64,000 nt of DNA from Paenibacillus rigui (lineage in GTDB: Bacteria; Bacillota; Bacilli; Paenibacillales; NBRC-103111): contig NZ_NMQW01000002.1 in NCBI RefSeq assembly GCF_002234615.1, positions 124,001 to 188,000 of the forward strand. Direction: 5' to 3'. The notes beneath the pieces are model-generated. The model did no database searches and was not told the DNA's origin. It saw only the letters and a list, made by a program, of their open reading frames with translations. A program made the translations under genes and the position numbers. Positions 53,296 to 62,107 of this stretch are shown here, piece by piece. The stretch's first letter is position 1. Every line of letters starts with the position of its first letter.

Positions 53296-53441
53296 GTTGT
53301 GATCTCCCTGTATGTTTCCGGTCTGAATAATCCCATTTTGGTAAAATGACTAAGGCCAGTATAGCATAAAAAGGAAATCATATTGCTGATTTTGCTGAAT
53401 TTTGTCAAATACACTTGGGCAAGACCCTTCGTCTCTCCCAA

Positions 53442-53493
53442 CAAAAAACATCCCTTCCGACAGAAAGCAGATTTGTCTGTTGGAAAGGGATGT
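53442..53493 (-). terminator. Terminator after the glutathione peroxidase gene
   Basis: Minus strand ACATCCCTT-CC-ACAGA pairs with TCTGT-GG-AAGGGATGT, then TTTTTTG. Confidence 0.8.
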
Positions 53494-53578
53494 TATGCAG
53501 CTTTGCCCTCACGACTGGAGCAATCCTCCGTCCTCGCAGCTGGCTTTTATTCATCACATATATAAGGTTAAGTTCGAT

Positions 53579-54054
53579 TTAAAGCTCCTTCTCGATCGCC
53601 TGTATCAACTCACTGTCTTCAGGAGTGACTCGGCTCGTGAACCGTGCCGCAACGTCGCCATCCTTAGTAATCAGAAATTTCTCGAAGTTCCACTTCACGT
53701 CCCCTTGGGGCTCCGACTGCTCGGTCAGCCATTGGTACAAGGGATGCTTCTCCTCACCCAAAATGCGCACCTTCCCCAGCAATTCGAAGGTGACTCCGTA
53801 ATTCAAGCTGCAAAACTGCTGGATTTCCTCGCTCGTCCCTGGCTCCTGCCCCCGAAATCGTTGCAGGGTACGCCCAAAATGACCAGTCCACGATCTTTAT
53901 ACTGCTGATTCAGCTTCTCCAATCCGGCATACTGCGGAGTAAACCCGCATTTGGAAGCTACATTTACAATAAGTACGGCTTTTCCCTTATATTCGTTGAA
54001 GCTCTTGGTTCCGCCATCCGGCGTAGGTACGTTAAGCTCATAAATCGTTGACAT
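53579..54054 (-). pseudogene. gpx: Glutathione peroxidase family gene, frameshifted
   Basis: The first part (54054 downward) reads a normal thiol peroxidase start with catalytic C36 in NVASKCGFTP and then GVPCNDFGG. At the five-C run 53849-53853 (plus strand) the frame shifts. Moving one base restores QEPGTSEEIQQF, CSLNYGVTFELLGK and WNFEKFL to the stop at 53579. One G (minus strand) is thus missing compared with the family. Either this is a real inactivation or a homopolymer sequencing error. Upstream codons, RBS GGAGGG and terminator are intact. As written the product is an 83-residue fragment lacking the Gln and Trp of the active site. Confidence 0.85.
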
Positions 54055-54241
54055 GGTGAAGCCCTCCTTTATTCATCTCATCTTGTCCATCATATCATGT
54101 TGCGGATTGGAATAAAAATCCACCCCGTATTCGTATCGCGGATGTAATTTTGTTACAATAAACCTGCGCATTTTTTTGTTAAGGGATGCCGCCGAATAAG
54201 ACTACGTCATACGCAATCATGAAGGAGGCCATAGCCAAGCC

Positions 54242-55543
54242 ATGAAAGAAATAGAGACGATTCAATCCAAAATCGAGCAAGCGATCCGTCTGCTGGAAAG
54301 CCGGTTTCTGGAGCGTGAAGAGCTGATCCGCCTGCTTCTGCTTGGCCTGATGAGCCAGGAGAACGTTGTGCTGATCGGGCCTCCAGGTACTGCCAAATCC
54401 CAATTGGCCCGGGCCATTTCCCAGCTGTTCGGAGGCGGGCGCTGGTTCGACTACTTGCTGACTCGCTTCACGACACCGGATGAAATGTTCGGACCCGTAT
54501 CACTGCAGATGCTGAAGCAGGATCAATACGTTCGCCAAACCGAGGGGTATCTGCCCTCCTCTCATTTCGCTTTTCTCGATGAAATATTTAAAGCCAACAG
54601 CGCCATTCTGAATGCGCTGCTATCGATTTTGAACGAACGCATCTTTTTTAACGGACGGGAAAAGGAAGCTTCGCCCCTCGTCTTCCTGATGGCCGCTTCC
54701 AATGAGCTGCCCGAAGAAAACGAACAGTTAACAGCGCTGTACGACCGCTTCCTGATCCGCTATGAGGTGGGCTTCTTGAAGCAAATGTCCAGCTATGAGC
54801 AAATGTTCCAGCTGCCATCGGAGCCGCTGCCTACCCTGCTTACGCTGAAGGATGTGGAAACCGTCCGTCAAGCAGCGGAACGGGTGACGATTCCCGAGGC
54901 TTTAATCTACATGCTGTACCAGCTGAAAACGAACATGGAGGCAAAAGAATTCACTCTTTCCGACCGCCGTTGGCGTAAAATCGGCCAGGTATGGAAAACC
55001 TCCGCCGCTCTCAACGGACGCGATAGCGTGAATGTGTGGGACACTGTATTCACGCCGCATATGCTGTGGGACCTGCCAGAGGATCTCCCGACGCTTAAGG
55101 AATTGTTCCAGCAAAGCTTCCAGGAGGCACTGAAGCAGGAATCCGAGCGGGAGCTGCCGCTGCGAGCCTACGACCAGACGACCCGCCAGTGGCTCGATAT
55201 GGAGGATGAGCTGCACTCCTTTCAGTTCAAGAAGGAAGTCGGTGCCAGGCTCAGCAAGGAAGCCCAGGAAGCGACACGGGAAAAGCTGGATCGCTGCAAG
55301 AGCGAGCTTGAGGATACGGCACGCACCCTTCGCGGTAAGCTCGTCCAATGGCAGCAGCGCGAGAAGGACTTACCTGGGTATATCCGCAACCAAAATTTCT
55401 TGATCCAGCATACGGATCCGTACGCAGTCAAATACACGCACCTCCGCATTCAGGGAGAACGTATTCTCCAGACGCTTCAAGGGCTGTACCGGACCCTGTT
55501 CGACCGGGAAATCCCGGGCATCCATTATGATTACACGTTATAG
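54242..55543 (+). CDS. MoxR-family AAA ATPase (RavA-like)
   Basis: AAA+ chaperone-type ATPase. Walker A is GPPGTAKS (46-53), then LLTRFTTPDEMFGPVS, Walker B FLDEIFKAN, sensor 1 MAASNELPE and arginine finger region ALYDRFLIRYEV. These match RavA in order. The C-terminal 130 residues are helical and charged with a coiled-coil segment. Length 433 versus about 500 in E. coli RavA. AAGGAGG lies 13 bases before the ATG. Paired with the VWA gene 36 bases downstream. Confidence 0.9.
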   Translation: MKEIETIQSKIEQAIRLLESRFLEREELIRLLLLGLMSQENVVLIGPPGTAKSQLARAISQLFGGGRWFDYLLTRFTTPDEMFGPVSLQMLKQDQYVRQTEGYLPSSHFAFLDEIFKANSAILNALLSILNERIFFNGREKEASPLVFLMAASNELPEENEQLTALYDRFLIRYEVGFLKQMSSYEQMFQLPSEPLPTLLTLKDVETVRQAAERVTIPEALIYMLYQLKTNMEAKEFTLSDRRWRKIGQVWKTSAALNGRDSVNVWDTVFTPHMLWDLPEDLPTLKELFQQSFQEALKQESERELPLRAYDQTTRQWLDMEDELHSFQFKKEVGARLSKEAQEATREKLDRCKSELEDTARTLRGKLVQWQQREKDLPGYIRNQNFLIQHTDPYAVKYTHLRIQGERILQTLQGLYRTLFDREIPGIHYDYTL

Positions 55544-55579
55544 AACAATTCCATAAGATGAAACCGGCGGTGAACGTAC

Positions 55580-57292
55580 ATGATGATTCAATGCGCCCGA
55601 ATCGATCGATTCGTGTTTGACGGCTACATTCATTCCTCCCGTACGGCGCAGGAATGGGTTCGAGAGGCGCAAGCAACGACAGCTTGGTTCTCCGTGGAGC
55701 TGTTTGCCGATTTTTTTATGTGCTTTTACTTAAAGGACCCGCAGACGGACCGGTCGAAGGACGCTTCGCCGTTTCATCGCTGGCTGGTCGGACAGCTGCT
55801 TCGGCAATATTTTTACCGTTCTATTCATCCCCGTACGATCGGCGAGGTGAACGCTTCGTTCAAAACGGCGCTTAAAGCCCTCATGTGGCTGACCTCCAGC
55901 TACAATGAGGAAGTCAAGCGGCGGAAGCAGGACGAGCAGCTGCTGACGCTGGGTCTGAACGATCAAAAGCAGCAGCAGGGTCAGGAATCCGCACAAATTA
56001 ACGAGCATTTGTCCGAGAAGCAGATTGCCCAGCTGAAGCTGGTCGGCTATACCTTGCAGCAGGGCAAACGCAATGTCGAGGAACAACAGTCCGCGCTCGA
56101 CTCCCGGCCGCTCGTGGAAGCGGAAATCGCTCGATTGAAGGAGCGGATCGAAGTACTGCAGGAGGAGATGCGCACGGACTTCGTCCGCCGCGACAAAGCC
56201 CGGCAGAGGCTCAAAAAAACCGAGGCCGAGCTGGAGCAGCGGGAGCGGCAGCTTGAACGGTTCACGAAGCGCGATCAAGAGACGTTCCGGCAGCTGGAGG
56301 AACAGCTCGGTCAGTGGTTGAACCGCGCTTTGAAGGAAACGCTCGGCGTCGAGGACACTGAAACCTTGAACGCGTATGAGCTGGTTCAAGCAAGCCAACG
56401 GATCGCGAACCGGCGGTGGGGCAGCGATCTCGGACGTCTGCATCGTCAGGAGTTCGCCAATTACATGCGCTGGCTCGATAAGCTGAAGCGGCATCCCGAT
56501 CTTGTTGCATTTTTGCAGGAGGTTGGCCGCAATCTGCAGCATTTGAAGGTGCAGCGCAAACGGATGAAGACGCCGCATATCCCTGAATCGTATGACGATT
56601 TGCGCCAATCCGGCGATATCTCCCATATGCTGCCTAGCGAGGCCAGCCTGCTGGCGGACGAGGACTACGAAATGCTGTTCACGGTCAAATGGCTCGACCG
56701 AAAGCTGTTGACCTACAACGTGTCCGGACATACCGACGAGCCCCAGAAGGGGCCCGTCCTGTGCATGCTGGACACGTCGCATTCGATGCGCGGCAGCAAG
56801 CTGCGGCTCGCGCAAATTTTTGTAGCGACCTTCGCCGCCTTCAGCCTGCTGGAGCGCCGCGACTTCGTGCTGCTGCTGTTCGGCGCGCGGGGCGAGCTGC
56901 TGGAGCAGCCGCTCTACTGGCGCAAGCCGGACTGGCCCGCGCTGTACGCGCTCTCGCAGCTCGCCTTCGGCGGCGGCACCCATTTCGATGCGCCGATCAA
57001 ACGCGGCATCGAGATCGTGGAGGGGCATCCGCGCTTCGAGGATGCCGACTTCGTGATGGTCACCGACGGCATCGGGACCATCAGTGCCTCGGTTCGGCAA
57101 AGCCTGGCCGAACTGGGGGCGCGCAAGCAGGTGCGGCTTCACTCGCTGATCATCGGCAATGCGCGCCAGCACCTGGTCAACCGGTATGACATCCTGGGCG
57201 TTTCCCACCAGGTTCGCTTTGCTTCAACATGGGAAACGCAGGACCCGGAGAAAAGCGACCTTTTGCTCGATGTGTTCCGCAAGCGCCGCTAG
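55580..57292 (+). CDS. VWA domain protein (ViaA/CoxE-like)
   Basis: Partner of the upstream MoxR ATPase. The C-terminal von Willebrand A domain holds the MIDAS metal site: D398-T-S-H-S402, then T in GGGTHFD and D in MVTDGIG. A long charged coiled coil (about 180-245) lies in the middle. The N-terminal ~170 residues are helical. At 570 residues it is longer than E. coli ViaA (~480). Such pairs remodel or insert metal cofactors in target proteins, which lie elsewhere. Confidence 0.88.
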   Translation: MMIQCARIDRFVFDGYIHSSRTAQEWVREAQATTAWFSVELFADFFMCFYLKDPQTDRSKDASPFHRWLVGQLLRQYFYRSIHPRTIGEVNASFKTALKALMWLTSSYNEEVKRRKQDEQLLTLGLNDQKQQQGQESAQINEHLSEKQIAQLKLVGYTLQQGKRNVEEQQSALDSRPLVEAEIARLKERIEVLQEEMRTDFVRRDKARQRLKKTEAELEQRERQLERFTKRDQETFRQLEEQLGQWLNRALKETLGVEDTETLNAYELVQASQRIANRRWGSDLGRLHRQEFANYMRWLDKLKRHPDLVAFLQEVGRNLQHLKVQRKRMKTPHIPESYDDLRQSGDISHMLPSEASLLADEDYEMLFTVKWLDRKLLTYNVSGHTDEPQKGPVLCMLDTSHSMRGSKLRLAQIFVATFAAFSLLERRDFVLLLFGARGELLEQPLYWRKPDWPALYALSQLAFGGGTHFDAPIKRGIEIVEGHPRFEDADFVMVTDGIGTISASVRQSLAELGARKQVRLHSLIIGNARQHLVNRYDILGVSHQVRFASTWETQDPEKSDLLLDVFRKRR

Positions 57293-57383
57293 TGAGCTAG
57301 TGAAAGTGTCCAGAGAGGATAGAGCTTTAGTTCCTTGCTGCTTCTTTTGCAGGGTTTCGGTAACGGATGATCCCCAGCTCTTT

Positions 57384-57434
57384 AAAAAACAGCGGCCGGA
57401 CTAGGATTGAACATACAATCTTAGACGGCCGCTG
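57384..57434 (-). terminator. Hairpin with minus-strand T-run, orphan
   Basis: Minus strand CAGCGGCCG pairs with CGGCCGCTG, followed by TTTTTTAAAG. No minus-strand gene ends just upstream, so its purpose is unclear; it may stop antisense transcription into the VWA gene. Confidence 0.5.
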
Positions 57435-57525
57435 CTCAATACATAAGGCATGACATCATTTGCCAAACATCGGGGCATCATTTTACATAGATGAAACTTT
57501 CTTAACGGTTGGGGGGAAAGCAGCC

Positions 57526-58371
57526 TTGGTGAATGCAGTTCCGTACGTGACGTTGGCGGGAATCGATATGCTGGTCCTACTTGTTGTCTGGCTGCATACC
57601 CGTCAGAAAGCGATCTTTCCACAGCTTCTCATTTTTACAGGCCAAATTTATTTGTTTGAATACATCATCATGGTCATCCTCAAGAGCTACGAATATCGGC
57701 CTCACTTTATAAGCGGTCCAGCTTTTCAGGATAATGTGTTGGGGGCAGTTGTTTCGAATATGCTTTCCGTCCCGATCATAGGGGTCATCGCAGCCTTGTA
57801 CAAGCTTCGGTTTCCTTGGATTGCAGGGCTTGCGCTCGTATTGGCCGCGATTGAACGATTCTTCAGTTATATAGGGGTATTCAAGCATTTCTGGTGGAAT
57901 GAATTCTTTACGTTCGTCAGCTTGATCATCTTCTTCCTGATTGCAAAACTATGGGTAGTGCAGCTGAAGAAGGGCTTGCGCAGCATTGTCTATTTGTCGC
58001 TTCTCATGTTTTCGTTTAGCCTGGCCTCAACCATGATGTTCACGCTTGCCCTTGCAGGGGCACGTTTATTCCATGGCGGCTTTTTCGCCGATCCTTTTCG
58101 GGACGACGTGGCGGTCGCAACCGCTGATGCCTTCGTAAAAGCGCTGCTCATAACCATCATAATCATTGTGACAGAGAAACATTTATTCCGGTTTGGATCG
58201 ATTATTGTGTTTGCAGGCTTACAGGCACTGTTGGTCCATAAGGGGGTGCTTCACATCTTTATTTCGCTTCCTCTTTACTACACGATCTATACGAGCTGCT
58301 GCGCAATTGTCATCGCCATTGCATCCCACTTCTACCGGCGCTTAAAGCTCGATGCCCTAGGCTGGAACTAG
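57526..58371 (+). CDS. Integral membrane protein, unknown family
   Basis: About 281 residues with seven or eight hydrophobic helices and short polar loops. No catalytic motif is seen; a Bacillales CBO0543-like membrane family is possible from overall layout only. TTG at 57526 follows GGGGGG by about nine bases; GTG at 57529 is equally possible, while ATGs further up (57460) lack an RBS. Standalone gene behind the VWA gene. Confidence 0.6.
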   Translation: MVNAVPYVTLAGIDMLVLLVVWLHTRQKAIFPQLLIFTGQIYLFEYIIMVILKSYEYRPHFISGPAFQDNVLGAVVSNMLSVPIIGVIAALYKLRFPWIAGLALVLAAIERFFSYIGVFKHFWWNEFFTFVSLIIFFLIAKLWVVQLKKGLRSIVYLSLLMFSFSLASTMMFTLALAGARLFHGGFFADPFRDDVAVATADAFVKALLITIIIIVTEKHLFRFGSIIVFAGLQALLVHKGVLHIFISLPLYYTIYTSCCAIVIAIASHFYRRLKLDALGWN

Positions 58372-58445
58372 CTGCATGCAGTGCTGTAAAAGTCTGTCTC
58401 CCCGGTACCTCCAGGAGGCAGCCGGGGAGAAGCTTTCTCAAAATA

Positions 58446-58895
58446 CTAGACACTGAACTGTTTCAAATGATGGTCAAGATGTTTATAAATTCCTTTCCCC
58501 CATTGTTCAGGGGTGAATTTGCCAAAAAAAGGGTGCGGGTAGGATGAACATTTCTCGGGACCGTTACTTTGGAAAGTTAAAATCTTTTGTTTCAGTATTT
58601 CTTTTTCGGTCTCAAAATCTCTATCATCTAAAATACGTATGGTTGAAATTGTTGGCACACCGGTTGGTAACGGCTTGTCATTAAATAAAATCGATCTCAC
58701 AAATCTTCCTATGAACCTTCCTAACCAATCTCTAGGGGGAAAAGCATTTCCCATTGGAATATCTTGAAACGCTGAGCAGTGAGCCAACATTTGTGCAGCA
58801 TTCATGGTTCCCCACTGCGGCTTTGAATTTGGATTTAAATGCTCCATACGGTTCAGTATTTCCGCTGTATGCAGTGGGTTGTATATATTTTTCAT
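58446..58895 (-). CDS. DUF1569 (DinB-like) protein
   Basis: Four-helix DinB-like fold protein. ATG 58895 has TGGAG seven bases upstream. The HCSAFQDIPMG and HPFFGKFTPEQWGKGIYKHLDHHLKQF segments give the three-histidine metal site typical of this group (H in AHCSAF, and two in KHLDHH). Function unknown, possibly thiol transfer. Lies downstream of the VOC and MarR genes on the same strand. Confidence 0.8.
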   Translation of the reverse strand: MKNIYNPLHTAEILNRMEHLNPNSKPQWGTMNAAQMLAHCSAFQDIPMGNAFPPRDWLGRFIGRFVRSILFNDKPLPTGVPTISTIRILDDRDFETEKEILKQKILTFQSNGPEKCSSYPHPFFGKFTPEQWGKGIYKHLDHHLKQFSV

Positions 58896-58936
58896 AAGTA
58901 CACTCCATTTTAAAAAATATCTTGCTTTGCGGAAGC

Positions 58937-59302
58937 TCACATATGCTGTAGCCCGATGCGATTTCCTTCCGAATCAAGAAACATCCCCAAATAGCCGGCA
59001 TTCTCGCCCGTATATGTCTTCTCCATGATCACCTTTCCGCCTGCCTCGTTAACCCGTGACAGAATTGTCGCTAGATCGGGGCTTCCGTCCAAATATACAG
59101 TGACGCCGACTGCTGCCGGCTTGTGATTCGGGCCCTCAACCAGAGCCCCCCCATTAAACACCTCCTGTACAGGGAAAAACGCATAATTCGAATCCCCCAT
59201 CGCCATTATTGGCATTTCAATCTTAAAAATCCGCTCATAAAACGTTTTGGCCCGTTCCATGTTACTTACAGGAATTTCGACCCAAATAAATAAACGCTGC
59301 AT
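58937..59302 (-). CDS. VOC family (glyoxalase-like) protein
   Basis: A 121-residue vicinal oxygen chelate fold. Starts FIWVEIPVSNMERAKTFYE and has GGALVEGPNHKPAAVGVTVYLD and LGMFLDSEGNRIGLQ, the usual two beta-alpha-beta modules with a metal Glu/His pattern. Substrate unknown. It lies 22 bases behind the MarR gene, so the pair probably forms a small operon with 58446-58895. Confidence 0.85.
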   Translation of the reverse strand: MQRLFIWVEIPVSNMERAKTFYERIFKIEMPIMAMGDSNYAFFPVQEVFNGGALVEGPNHKPAAVGVTVYLDGSPDLATILSRVNEAGGKVIMEKTYTGENAGYLGMFLDSEGNRIGLQHM

Positions 59303-59324
59303 GATGCCACACCTCCTAATTGAT

Positions 59325-59786
59325 TTATATTTTAAAGAAGTCTACCTCCTTCTTCAGAATTTGCCCGACGTGCTCAAGAGCATCTGCTATCTTATCCAAT
59401 TGCTCCGGGTCGAGTTTGGCCATGAGATGGCGATTCCATTCAGCATATTGTTCGTAGATAGCACCCAGTACTTCTGCCCCTTTCGGAGTAAGCTCAACCA
59501 GCTTTGTGCGTCGATCGGTCTGGTGCTCCTTATAGCTAGCCAGGCCTTCATTTACTAATACGTCTGCGACACGCTGCACGCTCTGACGCGCATGTCCCAT
59601 ATCACGAGCGATCTTTGCCACCGTCTGGGGTTTATATCCAATGCGGCCAAGAACCTGCCACCTGGCACTGCTTTGATCGATTGAACGCGTGATAATGTCC
59701 CCGGAACGCATGAGCAGCCCATTAATGTGGAATATACTTAGTGAAAATCTGCTTAGTGGATCTTCTGGTTTGTTTGTCATGTTCAT
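59325..59786 (-). CDS. MarR family transcriptional regulator
   Basis: Winged-helix regulator of 153 residues: KPQTVAKIARDMGHARQSVQRVADVLVNEGL is the DNA-binding helix pair and DRRTKLVELTPKG the wing. The start at 59786 lies only six bases after the -10 box, with no RBS, so the message may be leaderless; ATG at 59780 is the next choice. Likely controls itself and the VOC gene through the palindrome in its promoter. Confidence 0.9.
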   Translation of the reverse strand: MNMTNKPEDPLSRFSLSIFHINGLLMRSGDIITRSIDQSSARWQVLGRIGYKPQTVAKIARDMGHARQSVQRVADVLVNEGLASYKEHQTDRRTKLVELTPKGAEVLGAIYEQYAEWNRHLMAKLDPEQLDKIADALEHVGQILKKEVDFFKI

Positions 59787-59792
59787 GATTGC

Positions 59793-59821
59793 ATCATACC
59801 AATTCGACAGTATGCTGTCAA
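59793..59821 (-). promoter_or_regulatory. marR promoter with palindromic operator
   Basis: Minus strand TTGACA, 17 bases, TATGAT. GACAG-CATA-CTGTC overlaps the -35 and spacer, a likely autoregulatory site. Confidence 0.75.
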
Positions 59822-59860
59822 TTAGTTAGATGTCAGGGACTTTACTTCCTTTGCCAGTGC

Positions 59861-59902
59861 AAAAAAGCAGCTCATCTCCGCCAGAGACGAACTGCTTTTT
59901 TC
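59861..59902. terminator. Bidirectional terminator
   Basis: AAAAAAGCAG-CTCATCTCC pairs loosely with GAGACGAACTGCTTTTTT. It overlaps the end of the small frame 59872-59961. Confidence 0.7.
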
Positions 59903-59961
59903 TTTGATTTGCTTCGATTTTGATGCCAAACGATTTCACTTTCAGCGTCCGGCTGGGCCAT
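59872..59961 (-). CDS. Possible 29-residue basic peptide
   Basis: ATG at 59961 follows GAGGTGG. The peptide starts MAQPDAESEIVWHQ and ends very basic (KSKKKAVRLWRR). The stop is inside the terminator stem, which is unusual for a gene, so it may be chance. No relatives are known to me. Confidence 0.3.
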   Translation of the reverse strand: MAQPDAESEIVWHQNRSKSKKKAVRLWRR

Positions 59962-60354
59962 TTTTATCCACCTCAATTTATTAATCGTTATGGGCCAAGG
60001 TGAATCGTGACTAATTTGTGATGTATTGCTTATTATTTTGAGATCTTTTAATAACTCTTTTGAGATCATCGTTTATTATTATTTTTCTTGCGAACACGGA
60101 TGGCAAAAACATCGGTAATGATTCGTCCTACGCAGAAACGGATAAAGGAGGTATGAAAAACCGGATGACTACAGGAGAACTTGAGAAAAGGAATACCGCA
60201 GGCTAACCAGGCCGATCCGCAGATTCAAGGATTCGTTGTTGTTCACAATGTTACGGCTCTCCCACTTGTTTAGTAAGAATACAAAAATAGCTTAAGGCTA
60301 TCGGGTTTCATTCCGTTGTATGCCTAAAGCTAATCGAAAGGACTAGGTATATAG
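59962..60354. other. Intergenic stretch before the DJ-1 gene
   Basis: AT-rich at its left end with TTTTGAGATC twice. An AAGGAGGT at 60146 leads only to a 17-codon frame. A hairpin AGCTTAAGGC/GCCTAAAGCT (60289-60331) lies in the presumed leader of the next gene. No larger gene seen. Confidence 0.5.
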
Positions 60355-61149
60355 ATGAAAAAATGTTGGGTATTACTCATGTCGCTGGCACTTGTTCTAA
60401 GTCTATTAGCCCCTGTGGCAAATGCACAGCCATCAGAGAATAATGATGTTTTAACCAAGGCTAAAAGTACACATGTTCAAATTGTATTATTCGATGGTTT
60501 CGATCTGCTGGACGCATTAGCACCATATGAAGTATTCGCTGCTGCGGGGATGTACTCCGGCGGGGCCGTTACTGTGGAGCTGGTATCTGCAGAAGGCAAG
60601 CGTTCTGTTCCAAGCGGTATGAACGGCCCCGCTCTCGAAGCGCAAGCCGCCTTAGACCCCAATCGTTCGGGAATTATTTTGATTCCTGGCGCTTCGGGCA
60701 AGCCGGCGGGAGATACGGAAGATGCCATTCCGAATCTATTAAAGCAGACCATGAAGACTGGCTTACCGGATATGATGAAGCAAGCTTTTAACAATAAGGA
60801 AGTTACGGTGGCTACAGTATGTGGAGGTACATTACTGCCTGCAATGGCAGGTTTGTTGAAAGATCGATATGCGGTTACCAATCATATAGGGATGGCTGCG
60901 TTAGGAGCTCTCGGTGCAATTCCAATTGAAGCCAGAGTCGTTGAAGATGGTCCTCGCTTGGTGAGCGGAGGAGGCGTAACTTCGGGACTTGACGTGGCCT
61001 TGTATTTGGTCGACCGCGAGGCAGGGCCCCAAATCGCAAATGCCGTAGAGAAGTTATTCGAGTACGAGAAAAGAGGCACGGTGTGGCGGGCGGAAGGCAT
61101 TGCGCCGATCGACTTTAATACGAGTTCAAAAGCAACTGAAGAAAAATAA
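60355..61149 (+). CDS. Secreted DJ-1/PfpI family protein
   Basis: 264 residues with a clear signal peptide (MKKCWVLLMSLALVLSLLAP..., cleavage likely after ANA near 24), so it is exported. The DJ-1/PfpI domain has HVQIVLFDGFDLLDALAPYEVF (nucleophile-elbow Glu nearby) and the nucleophile C156 in TVCGGTLL, with GVTSGLDVALYLVDR at the end. This pattern resembles isonitrile hydratase/AraC-type ThiJ domains. GAAAGG lies 13 bases before the ATG. A secreted member is unusual; its substrate is unknown. Confidence 0.85.
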   Translation: MKKCWVLLMSLALVLSLLAPVANAQPSENNDVLTKAKSTHVQIVLFDGFDLLDALAPYEVFAAAGMYSGGAVTVELVSAEGKRSVPSGMNGPALEAQAALDPNRSGIILIPGASGKPAGDTEDAIPNLLKQTMKTGLPDMMKQAFNNKEVTVATVCGGTLLPAMAGLLKDRYAVTNHIGMAALGALGAIPIEARVVEDGPRLVSGGGVTSGLDVALYLVDREAGPQIANAVEKLFEYEKRGTVWRAEGIAPIDFNTSSKATEEK

Positions 61150-61308
61150 TCAGCTGCTAATTCAGCGAGTCTAACTCAATTCTCCAACACAATTGATCTT
61201 CTTCTGGGGCTTTAACTTCCCTGACAGATTAAATGTGATGCAAACGCAACGAAAAGCCGTTCCCTCGCGGGACGGCTTCATCTTCAATGGCAGGCAAAAA
61301 GCCCGGCG

Positions 61309-62055
61309 CTAAGGGTGCAAGCCAACGCTTCCGACCGTAAAGATATCGCGGAAATCATTCATATGGGAATGCAGCTGGTAGGCCATCTCCATCACATCCA
61401 GCGTCAGCTCAAAACGGAACGCGTCCGAATCCAGCTCCCTCAGCCGGTTATAGAGGGCTGCGATCTGCCCAGCGTTATAAGGGCGCGGCAAAAAGTAGGC
61501 AAGCGAGACATGCGGCACATAAGGCTTTTGGAGCGGAAGCAGCGACTCCAGCCTCTGGAACAGGTCACACAGAAGCTTGGCATCCCTATCTTGGGACGGA
61601 ACGAACTTCAGGCTGACCACATCCTTGCCGTTGGTGCTCGGACCCAGGGCCCGCATTCGGATTTTCTCCCCGCCATACATCTCCCGCACGTTGCGGAATA
61701 AAACCGCTACCGTCTCTTCCCGACGGGCTATATCGGCCAATACCAGCTCCGTTGTTCCACCGGGTACATTATATGGATTGCTGAGCGCATGGACGGTCAG
61801 GTGGTATGTTTCCGGCAGGATGGTGACCAATGGCAGGCTCAGTCCTTCGAACAGCCGCTCCCCCACGGCCCGGCATTTGAGCTTGTCCTCTTCGTTCAGC
61901 TTCAGTACGGTTGTGGCGCCGTAGAAGGCCTGCATCCGTCCGTCCTCGGTTATTTTGTGGTGCAGCGCCGGAGAAACGGTCCATTCCAAAGGCTGCTCCG
62001 ACAGGTCTCTCCGGTAATGATTTTCCAGGCTTTGCACAAAGGCTCCGTTGAGCAT
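61309..62055 (-). CDS. 2H phosphoesterase superfamily protein
   Basis: RNA-ligase/cyclic phosphodiesterase-like protein of about 248 residues. The two active-site motifs are YHLTVHAL in the middle and HVSLAYF near the end. An N-terminal WTVSPALHHKITEDGRMQAFYG is extra. ATG at 62055 follows GAAAGG by 11 bases; a longer frame starts at 62124. It lies 52 bases behind the sugar permease gene in the same direction. Substrate unknown (nucleotide 2',3'-cyclic phosphate or RNA end). Confidence 0.8.
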   Translation of the reverse strand: MLNGAFVQSLENHYRRDLSEQPLEWTVSPALHHKITEDGRMQAFYGATTVLKLNEEDKLKCRAVGERLFEGLSLPLVTILPETYHLTVHALSNPYNVPGGTTELVLADIARREETVAVLFRNVREMYGGEKIRMRALGPSTNGKDVVSLKFVPSQDRDAKLLCDLFQRLESLLPLQKPYVPHVSLAYFLPRPYNAGQIAALYNRLRELDSDAFRFELTLDVMEMAYQLHSHMNDFRDIFTVGSVGLHP

Positions 62056-62107
62056 GAGGTCAGATTCCTTTCTTTTGTTTAAATGGGTGTCGAGTCGTTT
62101 GCCGCCG

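Noticed and set aside
55730-57208. 492-codon minus-strand frame opposite the VWA gene
   Set aside because: Shadow of codon bias in the real gene; product shows no domain.
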